From Methylomonas montana (GTDB lineage: Bacteria; Pseudomonadota; Gammaproteobacteria; Methylococcales; Methylomonadaceae), in the NCBI RefSeq assembly GCF_030490285.1, contig NZ_CP129884.1:868001-932000 (forward strand): DNA of 64,000 nt, written 5' to 3'. Numbering within the stretch: position 1 is the stretch's first letter; each line of letters starts with the position of its first letter. A program made the translations under genes and the position numbers. Shown one piece after another: positions 8,459 to 16,115 of the stretch. The notes below the pieces were generated by a model. It had not been told where the DNA came from, did no database searches, and was given only the letters and a program-made list of their open reading frames with translations.

Positions 8459-9301
8459 TTAATTAGTGTGTTCATTATTGGCATCATATTGAAGCTGATC
8501 GAATGTAATACTCACTGCTATTCTGTATGGAACAGTAAGCTCTTGAGAGTTTTCACTGACAAGAGTTATTAATCCATTTTGCCAAATTTTCTTCCACTGA
8601 AAAATAATTCCTAGCTTGGTATGTGCTGGTACTGTAATTTCTACTTCTTCGGTAGCCGTTTCTTTTGTACCTTCCGAAACGGAATATTGCTCACGTAATG
8701 CCTCTTCCGTAATCGCCTTGACACTAACTACTTCACTAATACCCAGGGATAATTCGCGTTTCTTAGAATCCGCTTTTTCGTATTCAATTATATAATTTTT
8801 GCTCCATTCCCTACTTATAATGAATTTACGAGTCATGGCGGCTGGACTACGAGAATTGTCAATTACTCGACTTTCATCTCCAAGGCTTTCTTGCGACCTG
8901 TCAGTTTCGTTGAATCTGACAACTCTGAAATTTGAAATAGCGGCCACAGAAGGGCTTGTCGTTCGCTGCTTCCACTCAAAACCACATTTAAGACATTTAA
9001 AGGAGGAAATAGAAAAAATATTTTGTTTCCAAATCATCCAGACAGGAATTGGCTTACCATCAGCGGAAAACATAGCGATATATTTACTCATTCCCCCGGC
9101 TAAAGTTGTAAGCTGATATTGGCAATTGGGGCACTTTCCACCGGAAGACAGGTATGACCTATGTTCATTGGAAATATCAAACATCGCACTTTGAACTGAC
9201 GCTTGAAAGCCGCCAACCAATTTTAAGAACCCCATTTTTGACCTCAATCCTTGCTGGAAATCATTGATCGGAATGTTACGGCGACATGAGGGACAAAACA
9301 A
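8459..9301 (-). CDS. Zinc-ribbon-type hypothetical protein
   Basis: The 280-aa product has three CxxC pairs (CPSC at 3-6, CPNC near 57, CLKC near 103), consistent with two zinc ribbons in the N-terminal 110 residues. The C-terminal part is a beta-rich domain (IIEYEKADSKKRELSLGI... VEITVPAHTKLGIIFQWKKIW...) like a membrane-insertion or ligand-binding sandwich. I do not recognise the family. It would have led the minus-strand group continued by DUF6794 and the TPR-like gene before IS630 inserted. Its AT content is higher than its neighbours', suggesting separate acquisition. Confidence 0.65.
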   Translation of the reverse strand: MFCPSCRRNIPINDFQQGLRSKMGFLKLVGGFQASVQSAMFDISNEHRSYLSSGGKCPNCQYQLTTLAGGMSKYIAMFSADGKPIPVWMIWKQNIFSISSFKCLKCGFEWKQRTTSPSVAAISNFRVVRFNETDRSQESLGDESRVIDNSRSPAAMTRKFIISREWSKNYIIEYEKADSKKRELSLGISEVVSVKAITEEALREQYSVSEGTKETATEEVEITVPAHTKLGIIFQWKKIWQNGLITLVSENSQELTVPYRIAVSITFDQLQYDANNEHTN

Positions 9302-9693
9302 AGCTTTAATGAATCCCGTAATTGTTTGATTATACGGTCCTCCAAATCATTCCCTCTATATAAATCTAGTTAACATCGTCATCATATGAGTAATTTAAAA
9401 AAAACATTGACAACATCCCAGCACCCAGCCTAAGCTTTAACCGTGCCGACACATTCGGCGCCGGGCGTGGAAACCCGTTTTGATATGGCGAAAAAATCGC
9501 CACTTTTGCCAGTGGCTTTTTTATGCCCGTCATTTTTGCATGGCTACGCCGTGTCTATTTTATGGCGGGATTGTTTGGGCAGTCGAAAGGCTGGCCGCTT
9601 ACCATATCGCGGTATTTCCACCCCACTCAATCCCGTCGCCCATGCTGTGGAAAGCATTGCGGCGGTTATTCATCACGATATGGAGTTACCGCT
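9302..9693 (+). other. Ash/icd-like region of a P4-type element
   Basis: This 392-bp stretch lacks a standard gene but carries overlapping open frames. One (from ATG 9523) contains FMAGLFGQSKGWPL, matching the GQPKGWP-type signature of the phage P4 Ash family; another frame reads HSAPGVETRFDM...SPLLPVAFLCP. In P4 this locus makes overlapping small peptides and the CI regulatory RNA. The frame at 9523 runs on into the next gene. Short stems such as CCGACAC..CGGCGCCGGG (around 9443-9465) and AAATCGCCAC...GTGGC (9495-9516) may fold in RNA. Confidence 0.5.
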
Positions 9694-9984
9694 ATGGCAA
9701 CAAATATTGAGAAAGGCACTCTCAGCCTTACTAGCAAACATCGCCTACCAGCACTTGGAAACGAAGCCACACAATCGAATTTATTCGATTGCATTGCCAT
9801 GATGTGCAAGCGCGCGGAATCGGTCTTGCTGGTTTTGTCCGGTCAATTTGAGGGAGAAAGTGCCTCCAAGTGGAGCAGCGAAATAAACTTGTACGCTCTG
9901 GAATCGGCAATCAATGAAATCCGTGATATTCAAGAGGTTATGGAGAGTTACTGCACCGCCAACAGCGAAGGGGGTGTGAAATGA
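9694..9984 (+). CDS. Hypothetical accessory protein
   Basis: A 96-aa soluble, helical protein (FDCIAMMCKRAESVLLVLS... INLYALESAINEIRDIQEV). The start at ATG 9694 is preferred because the region before it reads as Ash-like sequence; the same frame is open to 9523, which would give 153 aa. It overlaps the next start by 4 nt (ATGA). I see no family. Confidence 0.6.
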   Translation: MATNIEKGTLSLTSKHRLPALGNEATQSNLFDCIAMMCKRAESVLLVLSGQFEGESASKWSSEINLYALESAINEIRDIQEVMESYCTANSEGGVK

Positions 9985-10547
9985 CCGAGCTTTTCAATAA
10001 CCATGACGCATTCAACGCCGTTCAACGCGCGAATGCGGTCTTGACGATTATTCTGGATAACTGCGCATGCCTTATTGAGGATCAAAACGTCATAAACGCA
10101 TTATTCAGCGTTCAAGGCGAGATTGATAGCGCTGAGCGCATTCTTGCGGGCTCGATATGGGGCAAAGACGACAGCGCCACCGATAAGCCGCAAGAGTTCA
10201 CCGAGGTTGAGCGCTGGGCAGACAACCACCTGCAAGCCGCCGGCAACCTGTACCGGCTGTTCGACAATGCCACCAAGGCAATGCTTGTCGAATTCGAGGC
10301 TGAATCGCTGGCAGACGCCAAGGCCAAAGCCGCCACATTCCTTAGCGACACCATCAAAAAAGGGGGGTGTGCAATGAACTGGTATATCCGTTTCAAGCTT
10401 TGCATGGCGGTGTTTCGGGTTCGCGCGGCCATCATGAGGCGATATAGCCATACACAACCTAAAATCATCAGGCGACTAAGCTTGGCAGCGTTCGAGGTGG
10501 TGACTGCTTTTTACATTTTCATGCGCTGGACGTGGGCCACGCACTAA
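9981..10547 (+). CDS. Hypothetical accessory protein with C-terminal hydrophobic helix
   Basis: The product is 188 aa. The N-terminal half is helical and resembles the preceding protein in style (VLTIILDNCACLIEDQN...ALFSVQGEIDSAERIL), so the two may be paralogous antirestriction- or regulator-type pieces. The C-terminal ~50 residues are basic with hydrophobic stretches (WYIRFKLCMAVFRVRAAIM, AAFEVVTAFYIFMRW), a possible membrane anchor. It may instead be two genes: an internal ATG at about 10374 has a GGGGGTG ribosome-binding site and would give a ~57-aa membrane peptide. A terminator follows. Confidence 0.55.
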   Translation: MTELFNNHDAFNAVQRANAVLTIILDNCACLIEDQNVINALFSVQGEIDSAERILAGSIWGKDDSATDKPQEFTEVERWADNHLQAAGNLYRLFDNATKAMLVEFEAESLADAKAKAATFLSDTIKKGGCAMNWYIRFKLCMAVFRVRAAIMRRYSHTQPKIIRRLSLAAFEVVTAFYIFMRWTWATH

Positions 10548-10564
10548 CCCACGCCAAAGCACAG

Positions 10565-10589
10565 AGCCGGGAAACCCCCGGCTTTTTTT
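10565..10589 (+). terminator. Rho-independent terminator
   Basis: Stem GCCGGG (10566-10571) / CCCGGC (10577-10582) is followed by seven T residues. It closes the 9694-10547 pair. Confidence 0.85.
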
Positions 10590-10604
10590 GTGCCTACCCT
10601 TTGT

Positions 10605-10633
10605 TATTGTACTGTTACGCATTGATACAATTA
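10605..10633 (+). promoter_or_regulatory. Putative promoter/operator of the J-domain gene
   Basis: GCATTGATACAATTA (10619-10633) recurs as GCATTGATACAGTTA at 11294-11308. TACAAT at 10625-10630 can serve as a -10 box with TTATTG or TTGTTA upstream. TTGTA...TACAA forms an inverted repeat. Transcription would begin very close to the ATG at 10639, giving a nearly leaderless message. Confidence 0.4.
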
Positions 10634-10638
10634 GAACC

Positions 10639-11193
10639 ATGAAAAATACCGTAAATCGTCAAGTCATTTTGAAATATCTGTCCGAGCCGAACGCCGATTG
10701 CGGGGCTCCACCGTACACCGCTTCGGACCTACATTACATGCTTGAACATGGTTATGATTGGCACGGTGTAGATAAAAAGCCGGTGAGCATTAGCCAGATA
10801 AATCGAACACTGCGCGATCTTTATGCCGCTGGCTTGATTGTGTTCGAACTCAAGATAACTGACACCACACAGAATAAGTTGCCGCAACGAGTCAAATACT
10901 GGCAGCTTGCCGGCGAGGTAGGGCGGAACAAGCTGATCAATGAAGTTAATTCGGCTTGCCGACTGGCCGGCAGGGTTCACGGTGTGATGTTCTTCGGCGG
11001 ACTGATTGAACAGCCAGTGAGTGAAGGCCAAAAGGAGCAGGTTATCAAAAATCTAAAGGCCATGATGCAACGAACGCACCCGGACAAGGTGGAAGGCTTT
11101 ACTGATCAATTCAAGCAGCTTCAGGAGGCGCTGGCTTACGTTCGCAGCAATATCGACTTGACGGCAGCTCCAGCCAAACAGTTGCAGGGCTAA
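10639..11193 (+). CDS. Winged-helix protein with C-terminal J-like (HPDK) domain
   Basis: The 184-aa product starts at ATG 10639, since the longer frame begins with GTG inside the terminator T-run. The N-terminus (about 5-85) looks like a winged helix: NRQVILKYLSEP..., then SISQINRTLRDLYAAGLIVFEL and a beta wing ending YWQLAGE. The C-terminal ~60 residues contain MMQRTHPDKVEGFTDQFKQL, a J-domain-like helix-HPD-helix. A DNA-binding module joined to a DnaK-recruiting motif suggests chaperone-assisted control of replication or repressor turnover. That role is inference. Confidence 0.6.
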   Translation: MKNTVNRQVILKYLSEPNADCGAPPYTASDLHYMLEHGYDWHGVDKKPVSISQINRTLRDLYAAGLIVFELKITDTTQNKLPQRVKYWQLAGEVGRNKLINEVNSACRLAGRVHGVMFFGGLIEQPVSEGQKEQVIKNLKAMMQRTHPDKVEGFTDQFKQLQEALAYVRSNIDLTAAPAKQLQG

Positions 11194-11694
11194 TACTCCG
11201 GGAATTCACGGAACCGAATTGACCGTTCCTGGAAATCCAGGAATGCCGCTCGTTCCGCTAATTTACTAGCCTTGAGCGGTTCTGTATCATCCCGCATTGA
11301 TACAGTTACAAGGCCAATACCGGAATACCGGTTATTGCCCTGATTTCAAATAAGGGCTTGATAGGTTCCGTAAAATTTAACGGCATCTACAAGGCGGGGG
11401 AATCCTCCCAGGTCTGTAGGTCTCAATTCAAATTAGGCCTTGATAGGTGAAGGGAAATTCTCCCTCTCCTATTTCTGCTTCGAAAGTGATGTCGCAAGCG
11501 ATACAAGTCATTGAAACAATTGAATTCATCCAAATTGGACGGATGACGTCGGTATTGCCGACTCCAAGGGGTTGCGCACAAAGCTGACCCTTGATTAAAC
11601 AAGCCTGATCAAGGTCCGTTCAAATTCGGAAAACGGCGCAAATAGGCCAAAAATTCTAAAACAAAATCATTGTTTTTAAATTCGAGTAAAGACA
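11194..11694. promoter_or_regulatory. Repeat-rich regulatory region upstream of the second cassette
   Basis: This is 501 bp without a gene. It contains: CTGTATC-N10-GATACAG (11282-11305), an operator-like inverted repeat; two 22-nt near-repeats TTCAAATAAGG.. (11345) and TTCAAATTAGG.. (11427), both continuing into CTTGATAGGT; CCTTGAT...ATCAAGG (11589-11614), a 7-bp inverted repeat; and the motif TTCAAATTCGGAAAAC (11619-11634) shared with 5346-5361. A 25-nt stretch at 11368-11392 is identical to coding sequence of the downstream Rha gene (12034-12058). It looks like a control region with remnants of a duplicated cassette. Confidence 0.55.
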
Positions 11695-11907
11695 ATGACA
11701 ACGAAAATCACGTTAGATAGGGAAACGGTCACCACCAAAGAGGCGGCGGCTTTCCTAAACAGAAAGGTGCAAACCCTTCACACATGGGCTTGGTCTGGCA
11801 AGGGGCCGGTAAAGCCTGTCAAGGTTGGTGGGCGGTGGGCGTGGCGCATTGACGATCTTAAAGCGGCTGTTTCCGGTAATGCGGCGGTCGACAGGGGTGT
11901 GCAATGA
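11695..11907 (+). CDS. Small helix-turn-helix protein (excisionase/MerR-like)
   Basis: The 70-aa protein reads VTTKEAAAFLNRKVQTLHTWAW then GPVKPVKVGGRWAWRIDDL, the classic winged-helix pattern of excisionases and AlpA-like regulators. It overlaps the following Rha gene by 4 nt, as in the first cassette at 5432-6327, though the two small proteins are clearly divergent. It is likely an excision or transcription controller. Confidence 0.8.
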   Translation: MTTKITLDRETVTTKEAAAFLNRKVQTLHTWAWSGKGPVKPVKVGGRWAWRIDDLKAAVSGNAAVDRGVQ

Positions 11908-12608
11908 CCGCGTTATCACTTATCGATGGACAGGTAACTATGTCTTCTTTGGAAATCGCGAAGTTAACCGGCAAGGAGCACGACAATGTTCTAAAGGATG
12001 TTCGCAAGGTGCTTGATGAAGCTGAAATAGATGCCGTAAAATTTAACGGCATCTACAAAGACAGCATGAATCGCGATAAACCATGCTTTAATCTTCCGCG
12101 TCGAGAGTGTGATCTTGTTGTTTCAGGTTACTCCGTGAAGTACCGGCTGGCAATCATTGACCGCTGGCACGAACTCGAAGCCATGCAAAGCCAACCAAAA
12201 ACACGGCTTGAGCTAGCGCGTGAGCAAGTCGCTCTTTTGGAGAACATCGAGCGCCTTGAACAAGAACGTAACTACGCTATCGCAACCAAAGCCGAAATTG
12301 GCAGCCGGCGCGAAGCAACCGCCATGAATACCGCAAGTCAGGCCGTTAAGCTTGCCAACAAGCTATCAGTCGAATTGGATCGGTCAAAAGAGTATTGCAC
12401 AGTCAAGCGCATGCAGATGATCCACCACGGCCAACAGTTCAATTGGCGACTGCTCAAATCAACGGGTATCGAAATGGGTATCGAGCCTATCGACGTGTTT
12501 GACGCGAACTATGGGACGGTGAAAGCCTACCATATCGATGTTTGGCGCGAAGCCTATGCTATCGGTCTTGGTGAAACTGAGGCTCTGGAGGTGTGCAGTG
12601 ACGCATAA
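11904..12608 (+). CDS. Rha/antirepressor-family regulatory protein
   Basis: In this 234-aa protein the N-terminal ~95 residues carry a Rha-type domain (MSSLEIAKLTGKEHDNVLKDV, FNGIYKDSMNRDKPCFNLP, then VVSGYSVKYRLAIIDRWHELE). A coiled coil follows (about 100-140), then a C-terminal domain with WRLLKSTGIEMG and VKAYHIDVWREAY that looks like an antirepressor C-terminal module. It is diverged from the first Rha protein. The next gene starts inside its 3' end. Confidence 0.8.
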   Translation: MTALSLIDGQVTMSSLEIAKLTGKEHDNVLKDVRKVLDEAEIDAVKFNGIYKDSMNRDKPCFNLPRRECDLVVSGYSVKYRLAIIDRWHELEAMQSQPKTRLELAREQVALLENIERLEQERNYAIATKAEIGSRREATAMNTASQAVKLANKLSVELDRSKEYCTVKRMQMIHHGQQFNWRLLKSTGIEMGIEPIDVFDANYGTVKAYHIDVWREAYAIGLGETEALEVCSDA

Positions 12609-13407
12609 ATCTATCTGCGAGTGCGGCAAGCCAACAACAGTTATGTCGGAAACTGAGCATGCACAATACATTTCTGATTACGGCAACGACTGCCCGTTAA
12701 CGTGCGATTGGTGCTCAATTGAAACGCTTAGGCTTGCTGGTTGGGATCCGGAAGATTTTGCCAAGTACACGCCTGATTTAGCCAGGCTAGAACAAAGACG
12801 ATTGGCAAACGAGCTATTCAAATTCAAGCGTGTTTACCGAAGAATAAGCAAAGCCAAGGCCGCGATACATCATGACATTAATCGATTTTCGCGTGAGATT
12901 AGGATTAACGAGGGTAATCGGTTTTTCGAGCACATGAGAGGTGTTCTTACGGAGCGGATTGGGTGCCGTAAAGAACTACTGGCCGAATACCCAGCAAAAG
13001 GCATTCAGGATGCTATTTTTGGCTTAATGGAGCTGTTTGACCGATATGGAACCGCAACGGCGCATGAGTACGCGGCGATCCTGTCAACAAGCCATGTCCA
13101 CGTAGAGAAAGCCTTAGCTGAGGATGGTATAGAAGGCCTTATTCACTTGGTTGTGCATCATGTTGAAGATGGCGCCAATGTTGGTGATTCTATAAGTGAC
13201 GGGTGCATCCTTCACGAGTGCTCGACTGCGGTCATAATTCGGGAAATGATGAGCAACAAAGCGCTGCGGGAATCGGCTGACAAAATACTGGACGACATTT
13301 GTATCGAGGCGACGGGGCGACCATTGACGAAGTACTACCTGGAAGCGGGACCGAACGGCGAGACAGTGGCTAAGCGAGTTCCGCCAAAGCTTGCGGTCGT
13401 CAAATAA
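12598..13407 (+). CDS. Hypothetical protein with N-terminal Cys pairs
   Basis: The 269-aa product starts at GTG 12598, chosen because GGAGGTG lies 7-8 nt upstream; the longer frame starts inside the Rha gene. CECGK (about 7-11) and CDWC (about 39-42) could form a zinc site. The rest is helical and charged (ARLEQRRLANELFKFKRVYRRISKAKAAI...). I recognise no family. It is probably the last gene of the cassette operon, overlapping the preceding gene by 11 nt. Confidence 0.6.
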   Translation: MTHKSICECGKPTTVMSETEHAQYISDYGNDCPLTCDWCSIETLRLAGWDPEDFAKYTPDLARLEQRRLANELFKFKRVYRRISKAKAAIHHDINRFSREIRINEGNRFFEHMRGVLTERIGCRKELLAEYPAKGIQDAIFGLMELFDRYGTATAHEYAAILSTSHVHVEKALAEDGIEGLIHLVVHHVEDGANVGDSISDGCILHECSTAVIIREMMSNKALRESADKILDDICIEATGRPLTKYYLEAGPNGETVAKRVPPKLAVVK

Positions 13408-13518
13408 CATTTAGGAGGCAACCAGGGAAGATTGTCCCAGGATTAAGAGATGATCCACATCTGGATGATATTGATAATAAAGGGATTTCAATTGCATTTG
13501 ATGAAGCAGAAAAGAAAA

Positions 13519-13565
13519 GGGGTTAATCCGCTGCTGCGGTCAAGAGCCGCAGACGAATTAACCCC
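13519..13565. terminator. 47-nt nested hairpin
   Basis: GGGGTTAAT (13519-13527) pairs with ATTAACCCC (13557-13565), and inside it CTGCGG pairs with CCGCAG. On the minus strand a T-rich run follows; on the plus strand there is none. It may be a minus-strand terminator or a structured RNA element. Confidence 0.45.
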
Positions 13566-13794
13566 GGTACTGCCCTTTGCTTGCGCCGACATCGATCCCA
13601 GCAGCCAAAGCTGGGGTTGCCGACAGCTTGATTGTAATCCAAAACTTGAGCGATACACTCGGCCATAAAAAAGAAAAGACCACGACGAATCGCAGCCTTT
13701 TCTTGCAACTACTTCCAACGACCGGGGAACTGATCCTTCCGGTTTAGCCAGTTGCCAACTTGAAAAAATTGTACCATCAAAAATTCATCAGTCA

Positions 13795-13836
13795 TAAAAA
13801 AACCGGCAAAGCCCACCGTATAGGGCTTGCCGGTTT
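13795..13836 (-). terminator. Terminator of the PEP-CTERM gene
   Basis: AAACCGGCAAAGCCC (13800-13814) pairs with GGGCTTGCCGGTTT (13823-13836), a long near-perfect stem. On the minus strand it ends in a run of seven T. It lies 176 nt past the stop of the minus-strand gene at 14012. Confidence 0.75.
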
Positions 13837-14011
13837 ATGCGTCCTTGCAATTTTCATGAGCTGACAAGATGCCGGCCTGATCATTTGGGAGAACGGGCCG
13901 GCTGTGCGCTAAGCTCGCCAACCTAACGCAAGGCCAGTATATCGGCTCGGCTTGGCTGGATCGTGGTGAGTTTTCTTGATTAAAACATCCGCCAATGGCG
14001 GAAGGTGGGAT

Positions 14012-14779
14012 TTACGGCAATGGCGGGGATTGTTCTGGTGTCTGCGGAAGAGGAGTATTGGCAGTTGGTGGACGATTAGGGTTCTCGCCGGAGGCGGAAA
14101 TAGGAACGGTCGGAAAGCTAGTTACAGACTTGCCCTTCGAGCCTCGATTAAACGCCAGCAAGCCAAAGCCAGTTAGAAATAGCCAAATAATGCTCGGCTC
14201 GGGGACGTTAACAGCAGCTACGTCGCCGTCCCGGACTGCCCAGGCAAAGGATACGTAGCTCTCAGAATTGAGTTCATGATAACCAACACTTTCATCGAAA
14301 TACCAAGCGAAACCCGGTATACGGGTAAACTCGGTACCCAGCCAATATACTTGCTGAATATTGCCGAATAAATTGAAATTGTAATTGTGGTTTGTTGCAA
14401 TCGGCTTACCCGCCTCACCGCCAAGCATATAAAACAGGGTGCTTAATTCACTTCCTGATTGACTGTAACGAGTTATATCTACATTTGCATAAGCTGTTGG
14501 TAAGCGCCAGTCGCTGTAGATAACATTACGAACGTTGTCATGGTAAACAAGGTTGGAAACCCAATTTTGAGCAGCATACCAATTCAATTCACCGTAAATG
14601 TTTAAACCCGTGGTTTTTGCATAGTTGGCGTCTTGTAACCAAGTTATATCCTGAGTATCGTCGTAGATCAAACCACCACCACGATCATAAAGAGCCGCTT
14701 GAGAAAGTTTTGCCGATCCGATGCCAATTGCAAAAATGGTAGTGAAAATTACTTTTTTGACGTTAGTCATTATGCTCAT
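14012..14779 (-). CDS. DUF1566-type exported protein with displaced PEP-CTERM signal
   Basis: The 255-aa product has a signal peptide (about 1-29, cut after SQA). The body has DUF1566 hallmarks: DITWLQDANYAKT, WYAAQNWVSNL, DWRLPTAY, STLFYMLGG, YWLGTEF, and WAVRDGD near the end. Then comes VPEPSIIWLFLTGFGLLAF followed by a basic NRGSKGK cluster, a PEP-CTERM sorting signal. Normally the protein ends there, but this one runs another ~37 Pro/Thr/Ser-rich residues. Either an original stop was lost, or the tail changes the sorting fate. Exosortase would be encoded elsewhere. Confidence 0.75.
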   Translation of the reverse strand: MSIMTNVKKVIFTTIFAIGIGSAKLSQAALYDRGGGLIYDDTQDITWLQDANYAKTTGLNIYGELNWYAAQNWVSNLVYHDNVRNVIYSDWRLPTAYANVDITRYSQSGSELSTLFYMLGGEAGKPIATNHNYNFNLFGNIQQVYWLGTEFTRIPGFAWYFDESVGYHELNSESYVSFAWAVRDGDVAAVNVPEPSIIWLFLTGFGLLAFNRGSKGKSVTSFPTVPISASGENPNRPPTANTPLPQTPEQSPPLP

Positions 14780-14970
14780 CTTGGATCTAAGGTATCAAAA
14801 ATGCCTTTTATCCACGTTAGTTGAAGTGTTTTGTTTTCAAAATGCGAGGCGTAAATTTAGGCGCACTGGTAAAACAACCTGAGCCTAAATCGACTCAGAT
14901 CGAAACAACTTGAAACTGTGTACATATAAGGAATAAACTACAGTTTCACGTTGTTTCAATTCGTTGGTGA

Positions 14971-15019
14971 TGCACTTTTAATGCGATGGTCGTGCGTTCG
15001 AATCGCACACGACCCACCA
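14971..15019 (+). other. tRNA-Lys 3' fragment (probable att site)
   Basis: The sequence covers an anticodon loop CTTTTAA (Lys, TTT), the variable region, T-arm (GTGCG TTCGAAT CGCAC) and ACGACCCACCA end of a tRNA-Lys. The 5' half (GGGTCGT and D-arm) is missing upstream and the anticodon stem is imperfect, so it cannot be a functional tRNA. Tyrosine integrases commonly regenerate such 3' ends at attachment sites, and an integrase gene begins 52 nt further on. Confidence 0.7.
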
Positions 15020-15071
15020 TGAATTCAAGCACTTAGCTTTGAACAACCAAGCCGGGATTATCAAACCGTAG

Positions 15072-15827
15072 CTAATTCGTAGCCACGGCACCAGATAAAT
15101 CGATCATACTTCTCGCATATTCCGCCAAGTGTTCGCCGCTTAGATGCGCGTAACGCCTGACCATTTCCACAGATTCCCACGCGCCCAGTTCTTGCAGCAC
15201 ATTTAACGGTGTTCCTGCTTGTGCATGCCAACTAGCCCACGTATGGCGCAGATCATGCCAACGGAAATCTTCAATACCCGCCCGCTTTAACGCGGCGCGC
15301 CAAGCTTTGGTGTTTACCACCGTAACCGGTTTTCCCTTGTAACTGAATACTTGGGCTTGATGCTTGCCTAACTGAGCCTGAACAACGTCAACTGCTGCGG
15401 GCGACAATGGGACCGCGATAGCCCGCCTCGCTTTGGCTTGGTCTGGATGAATCCAGGCGCAACGCCTAGCCAGATCGACTTGAGACCATTGCAGGTCAAT
15501 AACGTTGGCTTGTCGTAAGCCCGTTTCCAGGCTAAACCGCGGCATGTCCGCCAAGTGTGGCGGCAACTCAGTCAACAATTGCCGGGCTTGGTCTTGCGTC
15601 AAGAAACGAATACGTCGCTTAGGAACGGGCAGCATGCGCACCTTGGGCACTTGATCGAGCCAACCCCACTCTAACGCAGACCTCCTCAGTATCGCCCGGA
15701 TAACTGCAAGCATCCGATTAACGGTGCTGTTTTCCACGCCATCGGACAAACGAGCTTGAGTAATGGCGTCCCCTCGCCGCCTCACCAAACGCTCGTCGGC
15801 GCATACGTTTCGCCACAGCTTCGCCAG
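15072..15827 (-). pseudogene. Tyrosine integrase, N-terminally truncated
   Basis: The open frame gives 238 aa from a TTG at 15788 and continues in frame to about 15827, where a stop ends it. The catalytic domain is intact: Arg92 (TGLRQANV), His178/Arg181 (HDLRHTW), Trp204 (GAWES) and Tyr213 (RRYAHLS). The arm-binding domain and most of the core-binding domain (over 80 residues compared with ~330-aa relatives) are missing. The fragment LAKLW before the core suggests an internal deletion. It lies next to the tRNA-Lys 3' fragment, its likely target. Confidence 0.75.
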
Positions 15828-16115
15828 TCATCTTTTACAGGCCAACGTCGACTTTAATTTTTGTTGTTTTCACGGCGTCGTTATCTAGTGTATAAAGTAT
15901 GCAGACATTGCCCGTTTATCATATTGTTAGGTTTTCAGTCCGCCAAGGAGGAGCAAGCTGAGCATCCGAAATTCACAGCCATATCAAAATAGGTTTGGTG
16001 CGCAGGTCGATCTTTTGCTTCTACTGGCAAACGATGAACAGATAGGCAAGCCCGCCAAGCCGAATGCTGATGTTGCTGAAATATATTCTCGATATTTTCA
16101 GGTTAACTGTCGGTT
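15828..16115. other. Intergenic region before the hybrid kinase
   Basis: This 288-bp stretch has no supported gene. An AAGGAGG-like run at 15944-15952 has no open frame of note after it. It probably contains the kinase promoter and the right edge of the accessory region. Confidence 0.35.

Larger units (their letters stand above)
13408..14011. other. Non-coding stretch with two large hairpins
   Basis: There are 604 bp without a supported gene between convergent units. Besides the two hairpins listed separately I see only short, poor open frames. The region probably marks the right limit of the plus-strand accessory operon. Confidence 0.5.

Noticed and set aside
13450..13668. 72-aa frame in the intergenic stretch
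   Set aside because: It runs straight through the 47-nt hairpin and has no coding character.
14951..15019. Functional tRNA-Lys gene
   Set aside because: The acceptor 5' strand and D-arm are missing and the anticodon stem is mispaired; only the 3' part is tRNA-like.
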